Of a stretch of 64,000 bases of DNA, positions 25,421 to 34,583 are shown piece after piece (position 1 is the stretch's first letter; each line of letters starts with the position of its first letter). The translations under genes were made by a program, and so were the position numbers. Origin of the DNA: Vibrio renipiscarius (GTDB lineage Bacteria > Pseudomonadota > Gammaproteobacteria > Enterobacterales > Vibrionaceae). The notes below the pieces were generated by a model. It worked only from the letters and a program-made list of their open reading frames with translations, was not told the DNA's origin and searched no databases. Location of the stretch: the NCBI RefSeq assembly GCF_000827885.1, contig NZ_JTKH01000006.1, forward strand, positions 434,001 to 498,000, in the 5' to 3' direction.

Positions 25421-27394
25421 ATGGTTAGGTTAGGATTACTGAGACAATTAACGATTGTCGCTATCATGTGGATGTGCGGTTTTTCGGCATACGCAAGTGC
25501 ATCGTATCGAGTGGCGATAGAAGAAGATGATATCGTTACGCGAGTGCTATTTGACTCGATCTCACAACGTTTCGATGTCGATATCGTCTATGTTTACTAT
25601 CCAAGCTTTAATGACATTCTGACCGCCGTTGAAACGGGGCAAAGTGACTTTGCCGCTAACGTCACGTATACCGCAGAGCGCGCTCAACGTTTTGATTATT
25701 CCCGCCCGACCAATATCGAATACACCTACCTCTACAGTTTTACGAACGCGACATTAGAAACCATCAAAAAAGTTGGTATACCGAAAGGGACTATCTACTC
25801 AGAACTGATCAAAGAATATTATCCGTCGATTATTCAGGTCGAATACCGGGGTCACCAACATGCTCGTCAATTACTCGAGAGTCGGGAAGTAGATGGTATT
25901 GTCGATGCCATCAATCAGTTAAAGCCGATGTTACTTGCGGGGCTTGATGCACAGTTATTGAATAATCAAATCTCGATACAACCTGTCGCTTTGATTAGTA
26001 CAAAAAACAAATTTCAAGCGCAGATTGAGCAATTTGAAGTGCATTTACACTCTGCATCGGTGCAAAAATCGTTGCGTGCATTGGTGAAGGAAAGTGGGAT
26101 TGATCGTAGCCGACCGATTAAAGTAAAAATTGAGCACGCAGCACCCTATGCAACGTACCTATCGAATGGTCAAGTGAGAGGGGTTACCGCGGATGTACTG
26201 TATTCTGCTTGTGATATTTTGATGTTGAACTGCCAGTTAGTCAGTAAAGCTGATGAAACGTGGGAGGAGATGTACGCGGATTTTTTAGCGCAGAAAGTTG
26301 ATATTATCTCTCCTCTGGCGGAATCCGAGCCGCGGCGACAATTTGCTTATTTTAGTGTTCCTTACTATCAATCTACCGCCATTATGGTGAAGCGAGAAGG
26401 CTATAAACATAATGTGTACAGTAATGCTTCCGAGTTGATTATCGAGCGAATAGGGGTGGTTAAAGATGACTTTTACCAAGAGTTGTTACAAGGCCTATTA
26501 CCGCAAAGAACATTCATCACTTACCGTAATGCGCAGCAGCAAATTGAGGCTCTCTTAGCGAAAGAAGTCGATTATGTGATTATCCCTCGAGCGAGTTACA
26601 ATAAAATCTTACGCGAGTCGAACGCACTCTTACCTCTGGTTGAGGATAAATTGATTGGCGATGTTCATACTTCTGATATCACGATTGGTTTTGCAAAAAA
26701 CGCGTACGGGAATGCGCTCGTTCCGCTTTTTGACCGCGCAATAAAGATGCTCGACTTAGAGAAAATCACCAATTCGTATTACCAGCAACCTGACTGGAAG
26801 GCGACACTGCAAAGTGAGCAGCAATTGGCTCGTAAAAGCATCGCTATTGTGGTGTTGGGGCTTGTCGTCTCCGTTTTGATGAGCTTATATCTGCACCATC
26901 AATCAAACACGGACAACCTCACCCGTCTCAAGAATCGACGTGCATTACAGCGACGCTACAGAAAAGGCATTCAGCCTAATGTGACGTTGGTTTATCTGGA
27001 TGTGAATAAATTTAAACCGATTAATGATACCTATGGCCATGAAATCGGTGATCAAGTCCTCAAACATATCGCCAAGCAGATATTGCGGTATTGGGATGGG
27101 CAGAGTTATCGAATTGGTGGAGATGAGTTTATTCTGATTGGCGCCGTTGATAACATCGCGTTAAGTTATGCATTATTAAATTTACAAAAAATGATGTTCA
27201 CATCGAGCGATACGGATATTAGTTTAAAGGTTTCCATTGCTTTCGGCGTGTCGAAACCAAGAAAGGAGCTTCGCTCTTTAGAAGATGTGATGCATCAAGC
27301 GGACCTCTCCATGTATTCAAACAAACGGCAAGCGGCACAGCATGATATAGATGAGGTGAATCCGCCAATTGCCCATGAGTTTCATCTTAGCTAA
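25421..27394 (+). CDS. diguanylate cyclase with two periplasmic solute-binding domains
   Basis: This 657-residue signalling protein has a signal peptide (residues 1-28) and two SBP_bac_3-like periplasmic domains (about 30-225 and 245-465). A single transmembrane helix (about 470-490) leads to a cytosolic GGDEF domain with RIGGDEF at about residue 565. An intact GGDEF implies synthesis of cyclic di-GMP in response to a small periplasmic ligand such as an amino acid. RYWD precedes GGDEF by six residues; a canonical inhibitory RxxD is five away, so product inhibition is uncertain. The sensor layout mirrors that of VieS encoded nearby. The ribosome binding site is weak. Confidence 0.88.
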   Translation: MVRLGLLRQLTIVAIMWMCGFSAYASASYRVAIEEDDIVTRVLFDSISQRFDVDIVYVYYPSFNDILTAVETGQSDFAANVTYTAERAQRFDYSRPTNIEYTYLYSFTNATLETIKKVGIPKGTIYSELIKEYYPSIIQVEYRGHQHARQLLESREVDGIVDAINQLKPMLLAGLDAQLLNNQISIQPVALISTKNKFQAQIEQFEVHLHSASVQKSLRALVKESGIDRSRPIKVKIEHAAPYATYLSNGQVRGVTADVLYSACDILMLNCQLVSKADETWEEMYADFLAQKVDIISPLAESEPRRQFAYFSVPYYQSTAIMVKREGYKHNVYSNASELIIERIGVVKDDFYQELLQGLLPQRTFITYRNAQQQIEALLAKEVDYVIIPRASYNKILRESNALLPLVEDKLIGDVHTSDITIGFAKNAYGNALVPLFDRAIKMLDLEKITNSYYQQPDWKATLQSEQQLARKSIAIVVLGLVVSVLMSLYLHHQSNTDNLTRLKNRRALQRRYRKGIQPNVTLVYLDVNKFKPINDTYGHEIGDQVLKHIAKQILRYWDGQSYRIGGDEFILIGAVDNIALSYALLNLQKMMFTSSDTDISLKVSIAFGVSKPRKELRSLEDVMHQADLSMYSNKRQAAQHDIDEVNPPIAHEFHLS

Positions 27395-27491
27395 ATAGAT
27401 GATAAAAAAGAGTAAAGTGGTGTTTTAAAACTCATGTTGGGTGTTATGTGTCCACTTAAATCAAAAAAACACTTTTTATCAAGTGTTAGGG

Positions 27492-27520
27492 TTGCAATGC
27501 GATCTCTGATGATTGATAAT
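27492..27520 (+). promoter_or_regulatory. sigma-70 promoter of the SRP RNA gene
   Basis: TTGCAA at 27492-27497 and GATAAT at 27515-27520 are 17 bases apart, followed by a GC-rich discriminator CCTCGCAC typical of stringently controlled stable RNA promoters. Initiation near 27527 would give a leader of about 26 bases before the mature RNA. Confidence 0.65.
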
Positions 27521-27552
27521 CCTCGCACTCTCTGGAAAACAGAGATGCTCTA

Positions 27553-27659
27553 TGGAGGCTTGGTCCTCCCGCAACAATAACTCGTGAACTCGGTCAGGTC
27601 CGGAAGGAAGCAGCCGCAGCGAGTGACTTGTGTGCCGGGATGTGGCTGAGTCTCCACCC
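27553..27659 (+). ncRNA. ffs: 4.5S signal recognition particle RNA
   Basis: The RNA partner of Ffh, which targets nascent membrane proteins to FtsY and the translocon. The universally conserved tetraloop and Ffh-binding region is present as GGTCAGGTCCGGAAGGAAGC at 27592-27611, with the partner strand TGTGCCGGGATGTGGCTG downstream. The ends pair (TGGAG with CTCCA) and finish in CCACCC as in E. coli. The 5' part CCTCCCGCAAC also matches E. coli 4.5S RNA. Ends are estimated to a few bases. A promoter and a terminator fit on either side. Confidence 0.93.
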
Positions 27660-27667
27660 AATTTAGA

Positions 27668-27694
27668 AAAGCCGCTCTTTATGAGCGGCTTTTT
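27668..27694 (+). terminator. terminator after ffs
   Basis: The stem AAAGCCGCTC/GAGCGGCTTT with a 5-base loop is followed by a T run. Confidence 0.85.
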
Positions 27695-28280
27695 GCTATC
27701 TGACATTTATGACTTTTCTGGAAACTCATTTACTAAATTTACTTTACAGTAAATGCACCTATTTTTATAGGTTCTATTCGCTTGTAGCCTACTTGCATAA
27801 TTAATTTTTTTGGAAAAATATGGATTAATTTTTTGCACGTATTATTTACTTAGCTTTGTATGAGCACTACTTTAGTGCCACTTGTTTATTGTTGTAGGAA
27901 TATTCTCACGAATTTTTGTGTGGCCTTGTTGGGCTGTATGATTACTATTCACTTGTGTTTTTTATTGTGTTTTTGACATTGACTTACGGTATCCTGTTGA
28001 TTAGAAAGTGCTAATTGTCTTGTTGTTAAATTAACTTTTTTGAAACATTAAATGCATTTATTGGGAAGGTAGTCTTCGGTTTTTAGTGAAAATTGATGTG
28101 GAATTTATAAAGAATATTAGTTGTTATTAGTATGCCAATAATAGTTGGACGAAATTATCATGCCTATGCGCTTTAAGAATAAAGTAATAGTGATGATTTG
28201 CATGCCTATAAATATGATTTTTGTTCATTGTGTTACTTGAAAAGTACTTGAGCAGTTAATTTTAGCGTTGTGAGAAATAA
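27695..28280. other. 586-bp AT-rich non-coding stretch before acfD-like gene
   Basis: No credible ORF, RNA or repeat is seen. The segment is visibly richer in A and T than the flanking genes, with many T tracts, and it separates the SRP RNA gene from a large virulence-type lipoprotein gene. It probably holds the acfD-like promoter and could be bound by H-NS; the latter is inference from composition. Confidence 0.5.
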
Positions 28281-31200
28281 ATGAAGAAAAGTGCATTAGC
28301 GATATTAATTAATGTCGCCTTGTTAAGTGGGTGTCAGGAAGAGTCTTTGATCATTGCTGGTCCTGCCACTGAGTTGCCTGATGTTGGTATACCAGAGCCA
28401 GAACTACCAGAGCCAGAACTACCTATCCCTGATCCTGATGGGCCGGCTGTCCCTGGCGGTGAGCTACCAGACATCGGGGTAGAAGACCCTATTATTTTAG
28501 GTGAGTTTAGCCTTGATGGTCACGCAGTATTTGACGACTCTGTTTTATGTAACGATCAGCCCGCGGATGCTTTTGAGTTCTTTCAAAAAGAAACTGTAAC
28601 GTGTACCAAAGACTCGTTAATTTTAGCTACTTTTATTGATGTTTTTTCACCAGCTTTATTGTCTGAATCAGAGGGACGTGAACGTTTAGTTCTTAAAAAT
28701 GCTGAAGAGTATCTAGGTTATCCAGACAAAGCGACCAATGCAAAAAAGTTGATTGAACACAACGCTTTGATTGTGGGTGATCAAGTAACGCTTAAATTTG
28801 GCAGTACGAAGGACAGACTAGATTTTGAAAACATCTTTAACAATGATTTAGACTTGGAACCAGAGGCATTCCTGGAACTTGTCCAGGAAGAAGAGGCCAA
28901 CGATAGTTTAGTCGACAAGTTACCTACAACGCATGTTCCAGATATTGAACCAGAGGTATCACCGGGTACCTCTAGCAATCTAAATGACGATTTTATTTCG
29001 GCTAATGCAGAAGAAAGCTACCAGCATAAGCCTGAAAAAGCGATCCTGAGTAAGGCAATCTTGAAAGATTCGAAAGGGTTGCCTGTAGTAGGCATTTCAT
29101 ATTTTAGTGCATCTTCACGCGGAAAAACAAGTGATGGGAGAGATCCTGGTAGCTTACCAGGAGAGTTTGAGTTTTTATGGGGTGAATCGGTAAGCTTTGG
29201 CATTGATACGTTTGAATTGGGGTCAGTTCGAGGCAATCAAACCCAATTTAAATTATCAGATCTTGGTGATGAGCAGAAAGGGCGAAACGCCGATGCTTTA
29301 GTTCGTCGATATGGTCAAGATATTAATGGCATGCGTATTTTACGTGACGGTGTCGAGCCTACATTCGCTCGATACCCAAATGTAATCAATGAAATTATTT
29401 CGCTTAGCCTAAATGATAAAGACACTGCGTTAGATCTTGGTAACGGTACCACCGAAGTGATTAAAGCAGAGTTTAATTCGCAGTTTTCTCAGGGTCTTGC
29501 GTTAGAAATCGATCAATCGATTTGCGGAGGAGCCTGTACTTCTGCTCGTGGGCAATATACCCAAGAAATCCATAGTGCAAAGAGTGATATGTCAGCTATT
29601 CAAGCTGATATAGCAAAACTGTGGGGGTTTATTGATCCTGAAATAGAAAGTGGATGGAAACCGGTGGAACGGTTCCATGTATTCCATGACAGTACAAATT
29701 TTTATGCTAGAACAGGGGATGCTCGAGGCCAAACAGCGGTAAACATTTCCAACACGGCATTTCCTATCATGATGGCACGTAACGATCATAACTATTGGTT
29801 ATCGTTTAATGAGAAAAAAGCTTGGAGTGAAAGCAATGTTGCTTACATTACTGAGGCACCGTCTACAGAACAGCCGGCTTTAGTTTCGGGTGCGACTGCA
29901 ACATTTAACTTACCTTTCGTTTCACTGGGTGAGATTGGCACCGGTAAAGTAATGATGGTCGGTAACTCTCGTTATAACTCTATCTTGGTATGTCCAAATG
30001 GGTATAGTTGGGATGGTGGTGTTGGCGTCGACAACGTTTGCAGCCTAACGACAGATAGTGATGATATGAAGCACTTTTTCCAAAATAGCTTTAAGTATCT
30101 CACCGATGGTAAAACCGATTTCACTGTTGGTACTAATATCCCACATGTATATTTTAAGCAGCATGGGCAAGTAGCGGGTCGTTCAGCTGAATTTATTATA
30201 GATAAGAATAGTTTTAGCGTAACAACTGAACAGCTCAATTCTTTTGTAGATTTAAGCCCTAGTGACTACCCACTACTGATATTGAATGGATTCGATTATA
30301 AAATCCATCCGAACGGTAATGATTATTTATTACCATTAGCTGCGAATCAGGAAGCACCGAAGTTTGATGATCAAGACGTTACTCATTTGATTGACTATGT
30401 CTCTCGTGGTGGTTCCATTTTGGTTATGGAAACCGTACTAGAACATACAAATGGTGGTGAATTAGCGAGGCTTTTAGACAGTGCTGGCATAGCATTTGCG
30501 AGTGCTAATTCCGTCGTTCGTACACCTAGCGCGACCAAAACAGGCCCACGAGGTCAGCATGAGGAAGCTATTTGGGTACTTGAGCGATACGCATCAGAAA
30601 ACGTAGATGGAGAAATGGCACTTCCATATAAGATTGTTGATGGAAAAGTCATTTGGACATTCTTGGAAGGGGCAACACCGGGTAAGACACCAGAGTTGCA
30701 GCTAGCTACATGGACCGAAACTGATGATGCTGGTAAACAAACAACTTACCGTGCTTTTCTTGAGGAAAAAGGTCTTGCACCGGAAGTAATTGAGCTAGAG
30801 AAGCAACGTATTTTAGATGGTCTCGGAGGCGTTTATAAAGAGTGTACAGACTCAACTTACCACTATGAGGTGAATTGTCTTGAACGTCGACCAGGCAATG
30901 GTATTCCAGTTAGTGGTGGTTGGGGTGATTACCTCAATTTTGTTCCTCGTTATACCGAATTAAACCTTGGTGCAGTGGAAGCGCGTGCGATGATAAAAGC
31001 GGCTGACTTAGGGACGAATATCGAGCGTTTGTTTAAGCACGAAGAATATTTCCGCTCTGGTGGTAAAAAAGGTGAACGTTTAAGCAGCGTTGATCTTAAT
31101 CGTATCTATCAAAATATGACGGTATGGTTGTGGAATGATTTGGATTACCGCTTTGTGCCTGAGACGGGCGCTGAAGATCCTGATCCTCTTGGCTTTGAAC

Positions 31201-32855
31201 GTTTTACCCAATACCTAAACTGTTACACCAACGATCAAGCTGGAGGCAACACAACTTGTCCTGCTGATTTAAAAGCTTCGTTGAATAAGCTGACAATGGT
31301 TTATGGTAACGATGTGGTTGGCTACGAAGGCTTAATGAACCCGAGTTACCCACTGAATTACATGGAAAAACCATTAACTCGTCTAATGTTAGGGCGTTCA
31401 TTCTGGGATTACGACGTTAAGGTTGATATTCGTCAATTCCCTGGTGAACCAGCAGGCATTGAGGGGGGCGCTTCTATTGATCTTAATATGACCAGTAACG
31501 GAGCTGTATGGTACGCTGGTAATCGCCAACCGACTGGTCAGTGGGCAGTTGCTCATCAACCATTTACCGTTATTGTTACTGATGAAACACAGCCAGTAAT
31601 TGTAACTGTGGCATTACATGACGATTTGACTGGTCGCGACAAGCATGAACTAGGTCTAAAACGTCCGCCAAGAATGACTAAGAGCTTTACTGTTGGTGTT
31701 GATAGCCAACCATTCGTCGTACCTTATGGTGGATTAGTCTATGTTCAAGGTGGCGGAAGTGAAAGTGTCAAAATAGACTTAGCTGGTACTGTTGATGCTC
31801 CGCTGTTTGATAGCAGACGTAATCATTGGATTAACCCGATTGATTCACCAGCACCGATTGGTGAAGTTATCTCATCAAGCTTTGTGTATACAGCACCTAA
31901 AAACAACTTGAAAGCCAGCCGTTATGATGGCGATCTTTCTGTATTTGGTAATGAGTTAGATCAGTTCGCCAATGACTTAAATGATTTCTATGCGCGAAAT
32001 GAAACGGTGGTAGGAAGCCGAAATCGTAAGGCAACGGATAAGACAATTCCGACTAACCGTCATCATTTTGTTAATGATATTGCGATTAGTATTGGTGCAG
32101 CACATTCCGGCTATCCAGTCATGAATAGTAGCTTTAACGTAGCAAGTGATAATTTGAGCACAACACCTCTTAATGATTGGTTGATTTGGCACGAAGTGGG
32201 GCACAACGCCGCTGAAGCACCATTTAATGTAGAGGGTGCAACTGAGGTAGTAAACAACCTACTTGCGCTGTACATGCAAGACAAGCATCTAGGGAAGATG
32301 GAACGGGTTGCTCGTGATATCCGCACAGCTCCACAGTTTGTTAGCGCAGAATCAGGCCACGCTTGGGCGGCTGGTGGCGCGGGTGAGCGATTGGTGATGT
32401 TTGCACAACTGAAAGAGTGGGCAGAGACTGAATTTGATATCACTAAGTGGTATCAGCCAGGTAAAGTTCCTGCTTATTACGATACAACGACACCGGGTAT
32501 GAAAGGTTGGAACATGTTTAAACTAATGCATCGTTTAACTCGTAACCAATCTGTTGGTGATTCGGCGGAAGATGGATTAATTCTGCCAGAGAAAAATAAG
32601 TGTTTTCAACAAGGATTAGGTAAGAGTGATGCCTTAATGATGTGTGCGTCTTATGTTGCTCAAAATGATTTGACGCAGTTCTTTGACGCCTGGAACCCTG
32701 GAGCAGTTGCACAGTTGTATCCAGGATCACAAGCACCGCAATATGTACCAGCAATTACACCACAAGGCATAAAGTTGGTACAAGGTTTAGGCTTAAGCAC
32801 ACCAATAAAGAATCCGCTGAAGATTGATACCGTGACAGAACGTTCGATTCACTAA
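28281..32855 (+). CDS. acfD: AcfD/SslE-like M60 metalloprotease lipoprotein
   Basis: This 1524-residue exported lipoprotein resembles V. cholerae accessory colonisation factor AcfD and E. coli SslE, a mucin-degrading surface protease secreted by a type II system. The lipobox is LLSGC at residue 18, followed by a Pro/Glu linker (PEPELPEPELPIPDP). The M60 zinc site HEVGHNAAEAPF begins near residue 1304 with the downstream Glu in NVEGATEVV, so it looks catalytically intact. Length matches the family. There is no strong ribosome binding site; TGAGAAAT lies upstream. It is a single-gene unit between ffs and a terminator, with the leftward vie operon beyond. Confidence 0.88.
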   Translation: MKKSALAILINVALLSGCQEESLIIAGPATELPDVGIPEPELPEPELPIPDPDGPAVPGGELPDIGVEDPIILGEFSLDGHAVFDDSVLCNDQPADAFEFFQKETVTCTKDSLILATFIDVFSPALLSESEGRERLVLKNAEEYLGYPDKATNAKKLIEHNALIVGDQVTLKFGSTKDRLDFENIFNNDLDLEPEAFLELVQEEEANDSLVDKLPTTHVPDIEPEVSPGTSSNLNDDFISANAEESYQHKPEKAILSKAILKDSKGLPVVGISYFSASSRGKTSDGRDPGSLPGEFEFLWGESVSFGIDTFELGSVRGNQTQFKLSDLGDEQKGRNADALVRRYGQDINGMRILRDGVEPTFARYPNVINEIISLSLNDKDTALDLGNGTTEVIKAEFNSQFSQGLALEIDQSICGGACTSARGQYTQEIHSAKSDMSAIQADIAKLWGFIDPEIESGWKPVERFHVFHDSTNFYARTGDARGQTAVNISNTAFPIMMARNDHNYWLSFNEKKAWSESNVAYITEAPSTEQPALVSGATATFNLPFVSLGEIGTGKVMMVGNSRYNSILVCPNGYSWDGGVGVDNVCSLTTDSDDMKHFFQNSFKYLTDGKTDFTVGTNIPHVYFKQHGQVAGRSAEFIIDKNSFSVTTEQLNSFVDLSPSDYPLLILNGFDYKIHPNGNDYLLPLAANQEAPKFDDQDVTHLIDYVSRGGSILVMETVLEHTNGGELARLLDSAGIAFASANSVVRTPSATKTGPRGQHEEAIWVLERYASENVDGEMALPYKIVDGKVIWTFLEGATPGKTPELQLATWTETDDAGKQTTYRAFLEEKGLAPEVIELEKQRILDGLGGVYKECTDSTYHYEVNCLERRPGNGIPVSGGWGDYLNFVPRYTELNLGAVEARAMIKAADLGTNIERLFKHEEYFRSGGKKGERLSSVDLNRIYQNMTVWLWNDLDYRFVPETGAEDPDPLGFERFTQYLNCYTNDQAGGNTTCPADLKASLNKLTMVYGNDVVGYEGLMNPSYPLNYMEKPLTRLMLGRSFWDYDVKVDIRQFPGEPAGIEGGASIDLNMTSNGAVWYAGNRQPTGQWAVAHQPFTVIVTDETQPVIVTVALHDDLTGRDKHELGLKRPPRMTKSFTVGVDSQPFVVPYGGLVYVQGGGSESVKIDLAGTVDAPLFDSRRNHWINPIDSPAPIGEVISSSFVYTAPKNNLKASRYDGDLSVFGNELDQFANDLNDFYARNETVVGSRNRKATDKTIPTNRHHFVNDIAISIGAAHSGYPVMNSSFNVASDNLSTTPLNDWLIWHEVGHNAAEAPFNVEGATEVVNNLLALYMQDKHLGKMERVARDIRTAPQFVSAESGHAWAAGGAGERLVMFAQLKEWAETEFDITKWYQPGKVPAYYDTTTPGMKGWNMFKLMHRLTRNQSVGDSAEDGLILPEKNKCFQQGLGKSDALMMCASYVAQNDLTQFFDAWNPGAVAQLYPGSQAPQYVPAITPQGIKLVQGLGLSTPIKNPLKIDTVTERSIH
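28391..28420 (+). repeat. 15-bp perfect tandem duplication in acfD-like gene
   Basis: ACCAGAGCCAGAACT occurs twice in direct succession and encodes the repeated PEPEL units of the linker after the lipobox. Being a multiple of three, copy-number change would alter linker length without breaking the frame. Confidence 0.8.
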
Positions 32856-32873
32856 TATCATAAATGAACACTG

Positions 32874-32904
32874 AAGGCCCTCATTGCGAGGGCCTTATTA
32901 TAAA
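32874..32904 (+). terminator. hairpin after acfD-like gene
   Basis: The stem AAGGCCCTC/GAGGGCCTT is perfect with a 5-base loop, followed by ATTATAAA rather than a pure T run. A second, imperfect copy of the arms (AGGTCCC...GGGCCT) occurs at 32933-32955 near the vieB end. Confidence 0.6.
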
Positions 32905-32960
32905 GGTACAAAGAAGTGTTTTATAAAACATGAAGGTCCCACTTATAGAAGGGCCTGAAA

Positions 32961-34577
32961 TTAATTTGTATCCATTATATCTTGGTAAAGTTGCTCGTAA
33001 TTCGCCTTATCGAGCTCTTCTTGATCCATCAGTTGTCGAATGACGGTGTCACATTGTTTAACCACTTTCATGAGCTGTACATAGTCGCCATCTTTAGGCC
33101 ATCGGCGTGCAAGCAGTTTGATAATACTCATACAAACCGATTGTAAGAAAGGGCAGCGTTGATTGATTTCGACATAAATCTTGATCAACTCGCTGAGTGT
33201 CATTCGGTTCGCTTGAATATACTTGTGCTTACTTTCGAGCCATTCCAATTTGTCGACGTTAGCTTGTTGCAACTGCTTCAACATCGTCATTTGGCTGGCG
33301 AAAATATTCTCGTTTTGGTCAGTGTGAATCACTTCACTGCAGCGTGGAATGAGGCGGGCAAACTCACTGTCAAAATTCATGCGGTTCAATATCCAAGCAA
33401 ATTGATGCAGAGGATAAAAGTGGTTGAAGGTCATTTGACGGTGAATATCATTCAACTTGCTGATCGCTAAAGCGTACTGCTCTTCTTCTAACGCGATATG
33501 AGCCAATAACAGATCAAGTTCAGGCTTCAGTTTTGCGGCTTCTCGCATGCCCATTATGTGGTTATAAAGGCTTTTTGCTTCGTTTAATCGAGGCACTTTT
33601 AACTCAGGGGGACACTGAAAGCACGAATACAACAGGATACGCACGAGGTTCATCTTCGCGAAGATGGTATTGCGATAGGTTTCTTTATTGATTTCCATAT
33701 AGGCGCGATAGCGATCGAGTGCGCTTTGATAATCGCCGACGGAAATACAAAGATTAGTAATAACCAATTCACGTTCTGAGTTGCCACGCACAATTTTGCT
33801 CGCGAGTTCAAAATGACGAATTGCGGTTGGCACTTCGTTATTCATCAAACTGATACCGGCCGCGGCTGAGCGCACCAGTGTGCTGTTTGGCTTAGTGGTC
33901 AGAAGTTTGTTGATCATTTTCTGCGCGGCTTTCTTCTCGCCCAGCTTCATTAATGAGTTTGCCAAACCGATGGTCGCCCAATCACATTCTTTGCGCGTTA
34001 GAATATTTTCGTAAAGCGTTTTAGATTGATCATGTAGGTGCAATCGACTTAAGAAATCACCTTTAAAACGCTCAATCGTGTAGTGATATTCAGGATAAAA
34101 AGGCAAGAGGTCATTACACAGCGTCACCCCTTCTTCATATTGATGCTTAATCTGCGCGGTATACAATTGATACAAGGCGTTTTTACGGGCCAATGACGCG
34201 TAGATGCGCTCACGCAAAGACATGATATTGAAGGGCTTAAGTAAATAGTCATCGGGCTTTAGCTCAATGATCGAGTGTACAACCGTGGAAGAATTTTCTC
34301 CGGTTATCAGAATAAAAACGGCTTTTTCATGCAGTAAATTAAAGTGTTTTAGTTCTTCAAAGACCTGTTTGCCATTCATTCCTCGACCCAAATTATAATC
34401 ACATAAAATGAGATCATATTGAGTTTGGCGCGCAAGTTGAATACTTGCGCGTGCCGTTGAGCAGTAGGTGATCAGGCGGTCACTAAAGCCTAGCTTCAGT
34501 AGCATACTTTTAATGGATACAATTACAATCGAGGCATCATCAACGATTAATACCTTTGAAGAAGAAAATTGATTCAT
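32961..34577 (-). CDS. vieB: VieB-like response regulator with TPR-type helical region
   Basis: This 538-residue protein has an N-terminal receiver domain (about residues 8-130; VLIVDD at the start, phospho-acceptor Asp in LILCDYNLG, Lys in YLLKPFN) and a long alpha-helical remainder resembling TPR repeats. There is no DNA-binding domain. This is the design of V. cholerae VieB, which restrains phosphotransfer from VieS to VieA. It is the last gene of a vieS-vieA-vieB operon, starting 6 bases after vieA. Confidence 0.88.
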   Translation of the reverse strand: MNQFSSSKVLIVDDASIVIVSIKSMLLKLGFSDRLITYCSTARASIQLARQTQYDLILCDYNLGRGMNGKQVFEELKHFNLLHEKAVFILITGENSSTVVHSIIELKPDDYLLKPFNIMSLRERIYASLARKNALYQLYTAQIKHQYEEGVTLCNDLLPFYPEYHYTIERFKGDFLSRLHLHDQSKTLYENILTRKECDWATIGLANSLMKLGEKKAAQKMINKLLTTKPNSTLVRSAAAGISLMNNEVPTAIRHFELASKIVRGNSERELVITNLCISVGDYQSALDRYRAYMEINKETYRNTIFAKMNLVRILLYSCFQCPPELKVPRLNEAKSLYNHIMGMREAAKLKPELDLLLAHIALEEEQYALAISKLNDIHRQMTFNHFYPLHQFAWILNRMNFDSEFARLIPRCSEVIHTDQNENIFASQMTMLKQLQQANVDKLEWLESKHKYIQANRMTLSELIKIYVEINQRCPFLQSVCMSIIKLLARRWPKDGDYVQLMKVVKQCDTVIRQLMDQEELDKANYEQLYQDIMDTN

Positions 34578-34583
34578 TGTTTA

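Noticed and set aside
27479..27706. 75-codon leftward ORF over the SRP RNA
   Set aside because: It is antisense to ffs, whose conserved bases fully explain the sequence.
32111..32443. 110-codon leftward ORF inside acfD-like gene
   Set aside because: It overlaps the M60 active-site region on the opposite strand and has no homology signal.
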